DNA of 48,028 nt from Planctomycetota bacterium (lineage in GTDB: Bacteria > Planctomycetota > Planctomycetia > Gemmatales > Gemmataceae): contig JAIOPV010000190.1 of assembly GCA_021413735.1 (NCBI GenBank), positions 1 to 48,028 on the forward strand, in the 5' to 3' direction. The position numbers were made by a program, and so were the translations under genes. The stretch's first letter is position 1. Each line of letters begins with the position of its first letter. The notes beneath the pieces were generated by a model. The model ran no database searches. It saw only the letters and a program-made list of their open reading frames with translations, and had not been told where the DNA came from. Below are positions 32,408 to 40,554 of the stretch, one piece after another.

Positions 32408-34015
32408 TCAATCGGCGTCGGTGCCGAGCACCTCGCCCCCAGCGCTCGTGATGAGAGCTTTCAGCGTCTCCTTGCTCGGCAACTTCTTCATCGTGCGAAC
32501 GGAGCCGTCGCACATGCCAACCTGCACCTTACCCTTCGGCGACACCGCGAACAGCTTGCTCGGATCCTTATCCGGGTCGAACGCCAATTCTTCTGGCTTC
32601 GTCCACGGCACGGCCTCGGCTGCGGTCACGACCATTAGCGTGTTCGATGTGCCGTCAGAGATTTGGGTGAGGTTGCTGCTCTTGACGTAATCAAACACCG
32701 CTCCGTTTCCGACGAACACGCGGTAGTGCGTCTCCGTGTCGCCCAGTTGCGTCTTCCCAGGGATGGCGTAAACCTTCGGCATCTTCGCCAGCAGTTTCTT
32801 GTTGTTCACGCTGTCCCACGGTTCATCGAGTTTGAATTCCTTGAACAGCGCATCCTCCTCGATGTACGGCAGAACCAGCACACGCCAACTCAACAGCGGC
32901 TTGCCGGTTTTGTCGCACGCTGCGGCCGGCGGGAACCCCATGTTCGCGTCGTGGTAGTTGTGCATTGCGAGGCCGATTTGCTTGAGGTTGTTCGCGGCAG
33001 CGGCGGTCGCGGCAACCTCCTGACTCTTCTTGCGCAGACCAAGGTATGCTCCCGCGAACGGCAGATCGCCCGGCAGCGACACGGTCAACTGTGCCTCGCC
33101 TCCGAGCGTCGAGAACTTGGCACTCTTCGCAGCCGTGCCGACAGCCTTCATGAACACCACCAGATCCTTCAAGCCCGCGTCCTTCTCGGCATCCTTCAGG
33201 CCAGACTCAAATTCATCCTGAATCATCGCCAGCAGTGCCGCGAGCGACTTCTCGCAGTCCCTCGCTTGCCGAGCCGTGCCAGCCTTCACGCGAACATCGA
33301 GCGTCGGGTCGCGATCCAAATCGAGAGTCGCGCTGATGGTCACCGCCTGGAAGAGCGGTTGGAAGGTGCGGAACGGAGCGGGAATATTGTCGCCTCGCAG
33401 TTCGTCAGGCAGATTCGCGAGCGTAGCACCAGCAACAGCAGCGTACTTCCCACTCCCGGCTGCTTTCAGGGCATCCGTGAGTGGGCCTTGCTTCGCAGCG
33501 CGAGGTTTGCCGAATTCGTCTTCCTTCAGATTCACCAGAACGAGAGCGGTGCGAGCATCGGGCACGACAATCTTCACCTTCGCGTTCTTGGGCAGCAGTT
33601 TCTCTGCGCCCTTCTCGATCTGTGCCTTGTCGAACGGCTTGCTGAACGTGACCGCGATGCCAAGGCTTTCCGTGTCGCTCGGCCCCTTGAGTTTGGGAAC
33701 GAACACGACGACCGATTTCACGTCTTCGGGTGAGATGCCGAGTTCCTTTTTCACTCCGTCAGTGAGGAACTCGAAGGTTTTGGGATCGGCCTTCCGCATG
33801 CTCTTGAGAACCGAACTGTCCCAGACTTTGGGAACGTCCGCGTAGACGAACAGTGCCGCATCAGCGGGGACGAATCGGAGTCCGTCCGTAAATTCCGCCT
33901 GACCGGGTTGTGCCTGTGCCTGTGGGTCGCTTGGGAGCGGCGCACCGATCACGAGAACGACAGCTAAAAGAAGCAATCCGACCCCGCTCCATCGAACAAA
34001 TCTCGATTGAATCAT
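32408..34015 (-). CDS. Secreted protein with C-terminal DUF1559 domain (copy A)
   Basis: 535 aa; ATG at 34015 with GGAGCAC upstream. Signal peptide (GVGLLLLAVVLVIGAPLPS). The N-terminal domain starts LRFVPADAALFVYADVPKVW, equivalent to copy B. The C-terminal DUF1559 part reads AAAANNLKQIGLAMHNYHDA, LLSWRVLVLPYIEEDALFKE, WDSVNNKKLLAKMP and VQVGMCDGSVRTMKKLPSKE. Overall identity to copy B is moderate, so the duplication is old. The pair is transcribed copy A then copy B. Confidence 0.85.
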   Translation of the reverse strand: MIQSRFVRWSGVGLLLLAVVLVIGAPLPSDPQAQAQPGQAEFTDGLRFVPADAALFVYADVPKVWDSSVLKSMRKADPKTFEFLTDGVKKELGISPEDVKSVVVFVPKLKGPSDTESLGIAVTFSKPFDKAQIEKGAEKLLPKNAKVKIVVPDARTALVLVNLKEDEFGKPRAAKQGPLTDALKAAGSGKYAAVAGATLANLPDELRGDNIPAPFRTFQPLFQAVTISATLDLDRDPTLDVRVKAGTARQARDCEKSLAALLAMIQDEFESGLKDAEKDAGLKDLVVFMKAVGTAAKSAKFSTLGGEAQLTVSLPGDLPFAGAYLGLRKKSQEVAATAAAANNLKQIGLAMHNYHDANMGFPPAAACDKTGKPLLSWRVLVLPYIEEDALFKEFKLDEPWDSVNNKKLLAKMPKVYAIPGKTQLGDTETHYRVFVGNGAVFDYVKSSNLTQISDGTSNTLMVVTAAEAVPWTKPEELAFDPDKDPSKLFAVSPKGKVQVGMCDGSVRTMKKLPSKETLKALITSAGGEVLGTDAD

Positions 34016-34330
34016 GATGTGCTCCAGAAACAGGTTGTGACGTGTCGCATACCCACTCGCCCGACCGTTGTTGGCGAATTATTCGAACTCGCGCAAACCC
34101 CGAAGTGAGTTGTGCGTTGAGCCTGAAAGAAGACGGCTCGCCTGTCGGTCGGTTTCAATCCTTTTTGCAGACCGGATTAACCGTAGCAGCTTCTGCCGCT
34201 CAACAAAAAAGAATCCTGAATCTTTAAGCGCAAGTTCTTCCCTCGGTCGCATCCGTTCAACTGGTGGGTACCCTGGATTGTAGACAAACAATCCACGTCT
34301 GCCCCTCTCGGGCACCTCCGCCAATTGGCG

Positions 34331-34364
34331 TGACTGAGAACTCGGTAGACCGCGTTCTCAGTCA
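34331..34364 (+). promoter_or_regulatory. Stem-loop in the leader of the first GQF-repeat gene
   Basis: TGACTGAGAAC (34331-34341) and GTTCTCAGTCA (34354-34364) are exact complements around a 12-nt loop, and CAATTG elements extend the stem with a bulge. It ends about 50 nt before the ATG at 34417. It may be a leader structure or the terminator of unseen transcription. The rest of 34016-34330 shows only an 8-bp hairpin at 34274-34295. Confidence 0.5.
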
Positions 34365-34416
34365 ATTGCCGGCAGGTTGAACTCGCGAGATTCCCCCACC
34401 ATGTTGAGGTTTTGTG

Positions 34417-35307
34417 ATGTTCCGATCTCTGCACCGTCGGCTGTTGTACGCGGCCTTCGGACTGAGCGCCCTTGCGATCCTTCCCCTGACGGGAACGGTA
34501 AGCGCCAAGCAGCAACCATTCCGGAATAACTTCGTTCCGTACATCCCGCCGGGCACCTTCCGACCGCTGTTGGCTCCGGGGGCACTCGGCCAGTTCGGCA
34601 TCGGCGGTGCTGGCATCGCCGGACAAGGCGGCCAGTTCCAGGGAATTGGCGGTCAGATTCAGGGCGGCCAGATCCAAGGCTTCGGTGGACAGATCCAGGG
34701 CTTTGGTGGACAGATCCAGGGTGGGCAGATCCAGGGCGGCCAGTTTCAGGGCGGGCAGTTTGGCGGCGGCTTCGGTGGACAGTTCCAAGGCGGCCAGTTT
34801 CAGGGCGGGCAGTTCCAGGGTGGTCAGTTCGGTGGACAGTTCCAGGGTGGTCAGTTCGGCGGGCAGTTCCAGGGCGGTCAATTCGGTGGACAGTTCCAGG
34901 GCGGTGGGTTAGGTGGACAGTTCCAGGGCGGTGGAATCGGCGGTGGAGGTAACTTCATCGTGGGTCCGTTCCCGCAAGTCGGTCCTGGCTACCTCGGGAT
35001 GGGAAGTGGAGCACTTGGCGGACAGCAAGGCGGAATCCAGGGTGGCGGTTTTGGTGGCCAGTTCCAGGGTGGCCAGTTTGGCGGCCAGTTCCAGGGTGGG
35101 CAGTTCCAGGGTGGGCAGTTCGGCGGGCAGTTCCAAGGCTTCGGTGGCCAGTTCCAGGGCGGTCAGTTCGGTGGGCAGTTCCAAGGTAACATCGGTGGTC
35201 AGTTCGGTGGGCAGTTCCAGGGTAACCTCGGCAACCGCGGTTTTGGCGGCCAGTTCCAAGGTAACTTCGGTGGTAAGATTGGGTTCAGCGGCGAATACGG
35301 CAACTGA
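34417..35307 (+). CDS. Secreted Gly/Gln/Phe-repeat protein, paralogue 1
   Basis: 296 aa. GAGG at 34406-34409 selects ATG at 34417 over GTG at 34414. Signal peptide (LLYAAFGLSALAILPLTGTV SAK region). A conserved head FRNNFVPYIPPGTFRPLLAP with GALGQFGIGGAGIAGQGGQF leads into about 230 residues built from GGQFQGGQ and FGGQIQGGQ units with almost no charged residues and no Cys. A conserved island NFIVGPFPQVGPGYLGMGSG interrupts the repeats near residue 185, and the protein ends KIGFSGEYGN. I know no family for it. The composition resembles glycine-rich structural or prion-like low-complexity proteins, so an extracellular or surface structural role is inferred. It is followed by two paralogues on the same strand. 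Confidence 0.85.
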   Translation: MFRSLHRRLLYAAFGLSALAILPLTGTVSAKQQPFRNNFVPYIPPGTFRPLLAPGALGQFGIGGAGIAGQGGQFQGIGGQIQGGQIQGFGGQIQGFGGQIQGGQIQGGQFQGGQFGGGFGGQFQGGQFQGGQFQGGQFGGQFQGGQFGGQFQGGQFGGQFQGGGLGGQFQGGGIGGGGNFIVGPFPQVGPGYLGMGSGALGGQQGGIQGGGFGGQFQGGQFGGQFQGGQFQGGQFGGQFQGFGGQFQGGQFGGQFQGNIGGQFGGQFQGNLGNRGFGGQFQGNFGGKIGFSGEYGN

Positions 35308-35337
35308 TCCCGAAGTTTCTTCTGTTGCGACTTGTGG

Positions 35338-35360
35338 CTTCGCAGACTGAGCCTGCGAAG
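35338..35360 (+). terminator. Stem-loop after GQF-repeat gene 1
   Basis: CTTCGCAG (35338-35345) and CTGCGAAG (35353-35360) pair around a 7-nt loop, 30 nt after the stop. There is no T-tract, so termination is uncertain. Confidence 0.4.
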
Positions 35361-35401
35361 TCACGAGCGACGAAGTCCAAAAGCTCAAAACAACCCTCTC
35401 T

Positions 35402-35587
35402 ACCGTTAATGCTCTCAAATCACGAAACTGTCCGAGCTATTTTGGCGTAAGTTTCAGCATTTGATTGCATCTTGCTCATTTTGATGGGTAAAGTTGGTTG
35501 ATCCACACTCCGCGCTTCCTTTCCGGGTGCCCCTGAAATCGCCGGCACATCGGACTCGCTCAATCCCCCCGACCACTGAGGTTTATG
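35402..35587 (+). repeat. Duplicated upstream region of GQF-repeat gene 2
   Basis: This stretch aligns with 36737-36924, sharing ACCGT-AATGCTCT-AAAT at the start, TTCCGGGTGCCCCTG and GGCACATCGGACTC in the middle, and TTGAGGTTT/CTGAGGTTT with the ATG at the end. The duplication therefore included about 190 bp of promoter/leader DNA. Confidence 0.75.
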
Positions 35588-36598
35588 ATGTTCCGATCAT
35601 TGCATCGTCAACTCCTGTATGCAGCATTCGGGCTTGGTGCCCTTGCAATTCTTCCGATGACGGGGACGGTGATCGCCAAACAGCAACCATTCCGGAATAA
35701 CTTTGTTCCATATGTCCCACCAGGAACCTTCCGGCCACTGTTGGCTCCGGGAGCGCTTGGGCAGTTCGGCATCGGCGGTGCTGGCATCGCCGGACAAGGC
35801 GGCCAGTTCCAGGGAATTGGCGGTCAGATTCAGGGCGGCCAGATCCAAGGCTTTGGTGGACAGATCCAGGGTGGACAGATCCAGGGCTTCGGTGGACAGA
35901 TCCAGGGCGGCTTTGGCGGCGGCCAGATTCAGGGCGGCTTTGGCGGTGGCCAATTTGGTGGCGGCGGCTTCGGCGGTCAGTTCCAGGGCGGCGGCCAGTT
36001 CCAGGGCGGCTTTGGCGGTGGTGGCTTCCAGGGTGGCTTTGGTGGTGGCCAGATCCAGGGCGGTTTCGGTGGCGGCCAGTTCCAGGGCGGTGGGTTAGGT
36101 GGCGGTCTAGGCGGTGGAATCGGCGGTGGAATCGGCGGCGGACTCGGCGGTGGAGGTAACTTCATCGTCGGTCCGTTCCCGCAAGTCGGTCCTGGCTACC
36201 TCGGGATGGGTGGCGGTGCTCTGGGCGGCCAGCAAGGCGGCATCCAGGGTGGCGGTGGCTTCCAGGGCGGCTTCGGTGGTGGTGGCTTCCAGGGCGGTGG
36301 TGGTTTCGGTGGTGGTGGCTTCCAGGGCGGCTTCGGTGGTGGTCAGTTCCAGGGTGGCGGCTTCGGTGGTGGTCAGTTCCAGGGTGGCGGCTTCGGCGGC
36401 GGCGGCTTCCAAGGCGGCTTCGGCGGCGGGAACCGCGGCTTCGGTGGCGGCGGCTTCCAGGGCGGCTTTGGTGGCGGCGGCTTCCAGGGTGGCTTTGGTG
36501 GCGGCGGCTTCGGTGGCGGCGGTTTCGGCGGTGGCGGCTTCGGCGGTGGCGGCTTCGGCGGTGGGAAGATCGGGTTCAGCGGCGAATACGGCAACTAA
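35588..36598 (+). CDS. Secreted Gly/Gln/Phe-repeat protein, paralogue 2
   Basis: 336 aa. Of two adjacent ATGs (35585, 35588) the second fits the GAGG at 35578-35581 and aligns with the paralogues (MFRSLHRQLL). The signal peptide and head FRNNFVPYVPPGTFRPLLAP are nearly identical to paralogue 1. The repeat part is richer in FGGGGFQGG and FGGGQFQGG units. The island NFIVGPFPQVGPGYLGMGGG and end KIGFSGEYGN are kept. The repeat differs in number and type between copies, which points to unequal recombination under selection for composition. A strong terminator follows. Confidence 0.85.
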   Translation: MFRSLHRQLLYAAFGLGALAILPMTGTVIAKQQPFRNNFVPYVPPGTFRPLLAPGALGQFGIGGAGIAGQGGQFQGIGGQIQGGQIQGFGGQIQGGQIQGFGGQIQGGFGGGQIQGGFGGGQFGGGGFGGQFQGGGQFQGGFGGGGFQGGFGGGQIQGGFGGGQFQGGGLGGGLGGGIGGGIGGGLGGGGNFIVGPFPQVGPGYLGMGGGALGGQQGGIQGGGGFQGGFGGGGFQGGGGFGGGGFQGGFGGGQFQGGGFGGGQFQGGGFGGGGFQGGFGGGNRGFGGGGFQGGFGGGGFQGGFGGGGFGGGGFGGGGFGGGGFGGGKIGFSGEYGN

Positions 36599-36632
36599 TC
36601 CCGAATCCGCTGAACAAAATGAGAAGTATCTC

Positions 36633-36670
36633 GTCGCCCTCTCCCTTGTTGGAGAGGGCGACTTGTTTTT
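36633..36670 (+). terminator. Rho-independent terminator after GQF-repeat gene 2
   Basis: GTCGCCCTCTCC (36633-36644) and GGAGAGGGCGAC (36651-36662) are exact complements around CTTGTT and are followed by TTGTTTTT. This is a textbook terminator, so gene 3 needs its own promoter. Confidence 0.9.
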
Positions 36671-36736
36671 GGTGTGACGCTGGGATCGCAACTCCGCAGG
36701 CGACGACAAACCGAGAACCCAAATCGGTCCGACACA

Positions 36737-36924
36737 CCGTGAATGCTCTTAAATCTCAAAATAATTTAGATTATTTCGTCGTAAGTTTTGGCAGTCGATT
36801 GCCTTTGGAGTCCCTCTGTGGTTAAGCTTGGTTGAAGTAATTCAATTCCTGTCTACCCTTCCGGGTGCCCCTGTACGTCGCTGGCACATCGGACTCAACC
36901 ACCCCAGCACAATTGAGGTTTGTG
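36737..36924 (+). repeat. Duplicated upstream region of GQF-repeat gene 3
   Basis: Homologous to 35402-35587. It lies downstream of a strong terminator, so it should contain the promoter for gene 3. Conserved blocks between the two copies are the best place to look for it. Confidence 0.75.
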
Positions 36925-37896
36925 ATGTTCCGATCACTGGATCGTCGGCTTCTGCACGCGGCTTTCGGACTTGGTGCCCTTGCCATCATCATCCCGATGA
37001 TCGGTGTCGCGAGCGCCAAGCAGCAATTCCGGAATAACTTTGTTCCGTATGTCCCACCCGGAACCTTCCGGCCGCTGTTGGCTCCGGGAGCGCTTGGGCA
37101 GTTCGGCATCGGCGGTGCTGGCATCGCCGGACAAGGTGGGCAGTTCCAGGGCGGCGGCCAGTTCCAGGGGGGCGGCCAGATCCAGGGCTTCGGTGGACAA
37201 ATCCAGGGTGGACAGATCCAGGGCGGACAGATCCAGGGCGGCTTTGGCGGCGGCCAGATTCAGGGCGGCTTTGGCGGTGGCCAATTTGGTGGCGGCGGCT
37301 TCGGCGGTCAGTTCCAGGGCGGCGGCCAGTTCCAGGGCGGGTTCGGTGGCGGTGGTCAGTTCCAGGGCGGTGGCGGCTTCCAAGGCGGTGGCGGCTTCCA
37401 GGGTGGCGGTGGGTTAGGTGGCGGTCTTGGCGGTGGCATCGGCGGCGGTCTCGGCGGTGGAGGTAACTTCATCGTGGGTCCGTTCCCGCAAGTCGGTCCT
37501 GGCTACCTCGGGATGGGTGGCGGTGCTCTGGGCGGCCAGCAAGGCGGCATCCAGGGTGGCGGTGGCTTCCAGGGCGGCTTCGGTGGTGGCCAGATCCAGG
37601 GCGGTGGTGGTTTCGGTGGCGGGCAGTTCCAGGGCGGTGGGGGCTTCCAAGGTGGCTTCGGTGGTGGCCAAGGTGGGTTCCAGGGCGGCTTCGGTGGTGG
37701 TGGGTTCCAGGGCGGTGGTGGCTTCGGTGGTGGTAATCGTGGTTTCGGTGGCGGTCAGTTCCAGGGTGGCGGCTTCGGTGGCGGCGGCTTCGGTGGTGGC
37801 GGCTTCGGCGGTGGTGGCTTCGGTGGTGGCGGCCAGTTCCAGGGTGGTGGTTTCGGCGGCGGGAAGATCGGGTTCAGCGGCGAATACGGCAACTGA
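36925..37896 (+). CDS. Secreted Gly/Gln/Phe-repeat protein, paralogue 3
   Basis: 323 aa from ATG at 36925, aligned with the paralogue starts (MFRSLDRRLLHAAFGLGALA) and preceded by TTGAGG. A longer frame to 36865 is rejected. Signal peptide, head QFRNNFVPYVPPGTFRPLLA, GQFQGGGQFQGGGQIQG repeats, island NFIVGPFPQVGPGYLGMGGG, and terminal KIGFSGEYGN. The repeat part has long FGGGGFGGGGF tracts near the end. Apart from single Asn-Arg pairs (NRGFGG), the repeat region lacks charge. A terminator follows 32 nt after the stop. Confidence 0.85.
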   Translation: MFRSLDRRLLHAAFGLGALAIIIPMIGVASAKQQFRNNFVPYVPPGTFRPLLAPGALGQFGIGGAGIAGQGGQFQGGGQFQGGGQIQGFGGQIQGGQIQGGQIQGGFGGGQIQGGFGGGQFGGGGFGGQFQGGGQFQGGFGGGGQFQGGGGFQGGGGFQGGGGLGGGLGGGIGGGLGGGGNFIVGPFPQVGPGYLGMGGGALGGQQGGIQGGGGFQGGFGGGQIQGGGGFGGGQFQGGGGFQGGFGGGQGGFQGGFGGGGFQGGGGFGGGNRGFGGGQFQGGGFGGGGFGGGGFGGGGFGGGGQFQGGGFGGGKIGFSGEYGN

Positions 37897-37928
37897 TCCA
37901 ACCGAGTTCAGATAACACGACCTGCCAG

Positions 37929-37960
37929 CGGCCCGTGACTTGTTCACGGGCCGTCTTCAT
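37929..37960 (+). terminator. Rho-independent terminator after GQF-repeat gene 3
   Basis: CGGCCCGTGA (37929-37938) pairs exactly with TCACGGGCCG (37944-37953) around a 5-nt loop, followed by TCTTCAT. It closes the three-gene cluster. Confidence 0.8.
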
Positions 37961-38080
37961 TCCGGACGTTGTAGAATGGTTTCGGACGCGAAAAGTTTGC
38001 CCGCTAAGTTCATCAATTTAATCGCTGATTGCCGCAAGGCGATTATCACAAACAGGATGTGGTCCAAAGATAAGGCCGGC

Positions 38081-38156
38081 GATTATTCCAATTATCATTC
38101 TTCCGGACAGGTTAAATGGTTCCGGGGAGGGGTATGCGTGTCGCCCGGAATCAATC
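38081..38156 (+). ncRNA. Conserved structured element, copy A (upstream of guaB)
   Basis: This segment is homologous to the minus-strand segment 47145-47070. Shared blocks include TATTCCAA, TCCGGACAGGT, ATGGTTCCGG and TGCGTGTCG. In copy A, GGTTCCGGG (38118-38126) pairs with CCCGGAATC (38144-38152) around a 17-nt loop containing GGGTATGCGTGTC. Against copy B the ninth pair changes from A-T to G-C and another from G-C to G-T, so pairing is kept. The element lies between the GQF terminator and the guaB promoter candidate. It could be a small RNA, a dispersed structured repeat or a DNA regulatory site; the type given here is tentative. Confidence 0.5.
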
Positions 38157-38184
38157 ACGAACGACCGCCACGGAGCGGTTGCCA

Positions 38185-38214
38185 TCGACTCATTTCGCCC
38201 CGGCTTCCTATAAT
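38185..38214 (+). promoter_or_regulatory. Candidate guaB promoter
   Basis: A perfect TATAAT (38209-38214) is preceded after 18 nt by TCGACT (38185-38190; four of six -35 matches). Transcription would start about 30 nt before the guaB ATG. If right, the conserved element at 38081-38156 is upstream of the start site and not part of the guaB mRNA leader. Confidence 0.5.
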
Positions 38215-38250
38215 CTCGAATCCCCCTTATCACCGGAGCCGGGAGCCGTC

Positions 38251-39750
38251 ATGCAGGATCGCATCGCATACATGGGAATCACGTTCGACGACGTGCTGCT
38301 GGAACCGGGTTACAGTGACCTCGTTCCCCGCGACACCGACGTTCGCACGCAACTGACCCGCAATGTGAAGATCAACATTCCGATTGTGTCCAGCCCGATG
38401 GACACGGTCACGGAAAGCGAACTGGCCATCGCGCTCGCTCAGGAAGGCGGCATCGGGATCATTCACAAGAACCTGACGATCGCCTTGCAAACCCGCGAGG
38501 TGGACAAGGTCAAGCGCAGCGAGAACGGCATCATCACCGACCCGATCACGTTGCCGCCTGATGACACGGTTGGCCACGCTCGCCGGGTGATGGAAGAACA
38601 CCATGTCAGCGGAGTGCCGATCACGATCGGCGACGAGAAGCAACTCAAGGGCATTCTGACACGGCGCGATCTGAAGTTTCTCGACGACAACGATCAGAAA
38701 CTGAGCGAGGTGATGACGAGCAAGAACCTCGTCACGGCACCCGAGAACACAACACTCGAAGTTGCAGAAAAAATCTTAACGCGAAATAAAGTGGAGAAAC
38801 TTCTCCTGGTGGACGATCAATTCAGACTGAAGGGGTTAATCACGATCAAGGACATCGACAAGATCCTGAAGTTTCCGAATGCGTGTAAAGATGCGCGGGG
38901 TCGGTTGAAAGTTGGGGCAGCGATCGGGGTCAACGATTTCGACCGGGCGGCATCACTGATTGAGGCAGGGGTCGATGTGTTGGTGGTGGATTCGGCCCAC
39001 GGGCACAGTCGGAACGTGATCGAGACCGTACGGGGTTTGAAGAAGCGGCACTCGATTGACGTGATCGCGGGGAATGTGGCGACTGCGGAGGGTGCGAGAG
39101 CACTGGCCGACGCGGGAGCAGACTGCGTGAAGGCGGGCATTGGCCCTGGATCAATTTGCACAACACGGATCGTGTCTGGTGTTGGTGTGCCCCAGATGTC
39201 GGCCATCGCGAATGTCGCGAAAGGGCTGCAAGGCACGGGGGTACCTCTGATCGCCGACGGCGGCATCAGGTACTCCGGCGACATCACCAAGGCACTCGCG
39301 GCGGGAGCGTTCACGGTCATGATCGGCGGTCTGTTCGCAGGGCTCGATGAAAGCCCAGGCCAGACGATCTTGTATCGTGGTCGGTCGTTCAAGCAGTATC
39401 GCGGAATGGGTTCGCTCGGTGCGATGATGGCCGGCAGTGCCGACCGATATCAGCAGTCGAGCAGCGGCAACGCCGCACAACCCGCGAACGGGAAACTGGT
39501 GCCGGAAGGGGTCGAGGGGCGAGTGCCCTATAAGGGCCACCTCTCCTCGTTCGTGTACCAGTTGGTCGGCGGCATACGAGCCGGTATGGGGTACTGTGGT
39601 TGCAAAACGCTGGAAGAACTTCGGGTGAAAGCCCGATTCATCCAGGTGACCGCGGCGTCGGTACAGGAGAGCCACCCGCATGACATCTTTATCACACATG
39701 AAGCCCCGAACTACAGCTCCGCGGAAGCGAGCAGTGGCGACGGCGTGTAA
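38251..39750 (+). CDS. guaB: IMP dehydrogenase
   Basis: 499 aa; ATG at 38251 is 6 nt after GGGAG. Catalyses the NAD-dependent oxidation of IMP to XMP, the committed step to GMP. Visible parts: the N-terminal [20 protein letters not shown] strand, [20 protein letters not shown], two CBS domains at about residues 95-210 ([40 protein letters not shown]), the VDSAHGHS motif, the active-site loop [15 protein letters not shown] with Cys303, [17 protein letters not shown], and the flap ([12 protein letters not shown]). The last 17 residues overlap the next gene's start (39680) in another frame. Full length for the family. Confidence 0.97.
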   Translation: MQDRIAYMGITFDDVLLEPGYSDLVPRDTDVRTQLTRNVKINIPIVSSPMDTVTESELAIALAQEGGIGIIHKNLTIALQTREVDKVKRSENGIITDPITLPPDDTVGHARRVMEEHHVSGVPITIGDEKQLKGILTRRDLKFLDDNDQKLSEVMTSKNLVTAPENTTLEVAEKILTRNKVEKLLLVDDQFRLKGLITIKDIDKILKFPNACKDARGRLKVGAAIGVNDFDRAASLIEAGVDVLVVDSAHGHSRNVIETVRGLKKRHSIDVIAGNVATAEGARALADAGADCVKAGIGPGSICTTRIVSGVGVPQMSAIANVAKGLQGTGVPLIADGGIRYSGDITKALAAGAFTVMIGGLFAGLDESPGQTILYRGRSFKQYRGMGSLGAMMAGSADRYQQSSSGNAAQPANGKLVPEGVEGRVPYKGHLSSFVYQLVGGIRAGMGYCGCKTLEELRVKARFIQVTAASVQESHPHDIFITHEAPNYSSAEASSGDGV

Positions 39751-40504
39751 CCTTGCGTGCCTGCTCGGAGTGTTCGCGATTGTCGCGGGCACTGCCACGG
39801 CACAGTATCCGGGAGGCTCGGGGGTTCCAAGCCCACAGAACGCTCCGGCGTTGCCCGTGCCGATTCCGGGAACGCAACCGGGGTTTCCCTCGGTTGTGAT
39901 CAGCGCCCAAGAGCCGAAGGCGAAGGTCGAACCGCCCAGACTGGAGCAACCGAAGATTGCCCCGGTCGATCCGAAGGTCTATACGGTCCTGCCCGAGCGC
40001 GACAAAATCTTCGTCATGTACGACGACGCTCAACTCGAGCGGATCATCATGAATAGCATCCGCGAGGCAGACAAAGCGCGGCCAACGCCAGTCAAGATTG
40101 ACGCGACCTACGAGAGAACGCTGCAATTCCCGCCGATGCCGGAAGTGGGCGGGGGTCAGATGTACCAGGCGAAGACGGCGAGTTACCCGCCGATGCAGAC
40201 GACCTACGATGCCCTCTACTTGATCCACCGTCGTCTGCATTTTGAAGACAAGAACTCGGAGCGTTACGGCTGGGATCTGGGTGCGATTCAGCCGTTGGTG
40301 TCCGCGGTGCTCTTCTACAAGGACGTTGCAATGTGGCCGCAGAGCCTGGCGTCGGGAGTCGCCTACGGGTTCTGGGACACGAACGCGGGCAAGTGTCTTC
40401 CCGGCAGCCCAACGCCGTACTTCCTGTACCCGCCCGGGTTGACGCTCACGGGCAGTGCCTTTGAAGCTGCACTCCTCACGGGTTTGGCGTTCGTCTTCCC
40501 ATAA
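39680..40504 (+). CDS. Secreted/membrane conserved protein of unknown function (274 aa)
   Basis: The start at 39680 has AGGAGA about 10 nt upstream and overlaps guaB by 71 nt; ATG at 39698 is an alternative without a ribosome site. The signal segment ([19 protein letters not shown]) is followed by a Pro-rich stretch and then a domain with [60 protein letters not shown], and [21 protein letters not shown] believe this is a conserved planctomycete protein but I know no function. Overlap with guaB implies cotranscription. Confidence 0.7.
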   Translation: MTSLSHMKPRTTAPRKRAVATACNLACLLGVFAIVAGTATAQYPGGSGVPSPQNAPALPVPIPGTQPGFPSVVISAQEPKAKVEPPRLEQPKIAPVDPKVYTVLPERDKIFVMYDDAQLERIIMNSIREADKARPTPVKIDATYERTLQFPPMPEVGGGQMYQAKTASYPPMQTTYDALYLIHRRLHFEDKNSERYGWDLGAIQPLVSAVLFYKDVAMWPQSLASGVAYGFWDTNAGKCLPGSPTPYFLYPPGLTLTGSAFEAALLTGLAFVFP

Positions 40505-40512
40505 CCGGATTC

Positions 40513-40547
40513 GTTTAGCGGTCGCCCCAACAAGGCGACCGCTAAAC
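40513..40547. repeat. 14-bp perfect stem-loop, GTTTAGCGGTCGCC family
   Basis: GTTTAGCGGTCGCC (40513-40526) pairs exactly with GGCGACCGCTAAAC (40534-40547) around CCCAACA-type loop sequence. It ends 7 nt before the hemW ATG, leaving no room for a Shine-Dalgarno. Same family as 41725-41780 and, less well kept, 17115-17182. Confidence 0.9.
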
Positions 40548-40554
40548 TGTCTCT

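Noticed and set aside
34177-34881. Minus-strand frames over the GQF-repeat genes that look like pentapeptide-repeat proteins (ALDLSTEALDLAALNL and similar)
   Set aside because: They are the antisense translation of the GGQFQGG DNA repeat, lack a ribosome site, and appear over all three paralogues in the same way; the sense proteins have signal peptides and conserved anchors.
34417-37896. Three GQF-repeat genes as an assembly duplication artefact
   Set aside because: The copies differ in repeat pattern, signal peptide, terminators and flanks, so they are real diverged paralogues, though repeat counts may still be misassembled.
38081-38156. Conserved element as part of a protein-coding gene (frames read [20 protein letters not shown] and GYSNIDSSGQVTWFRTWVCV)
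   Set aside because: Both frames are open and similar, but the changes are not biased to third positions, the frames lack good starts, and stem pairing explains the conservation better; a short peptide cannot be fully excluded.
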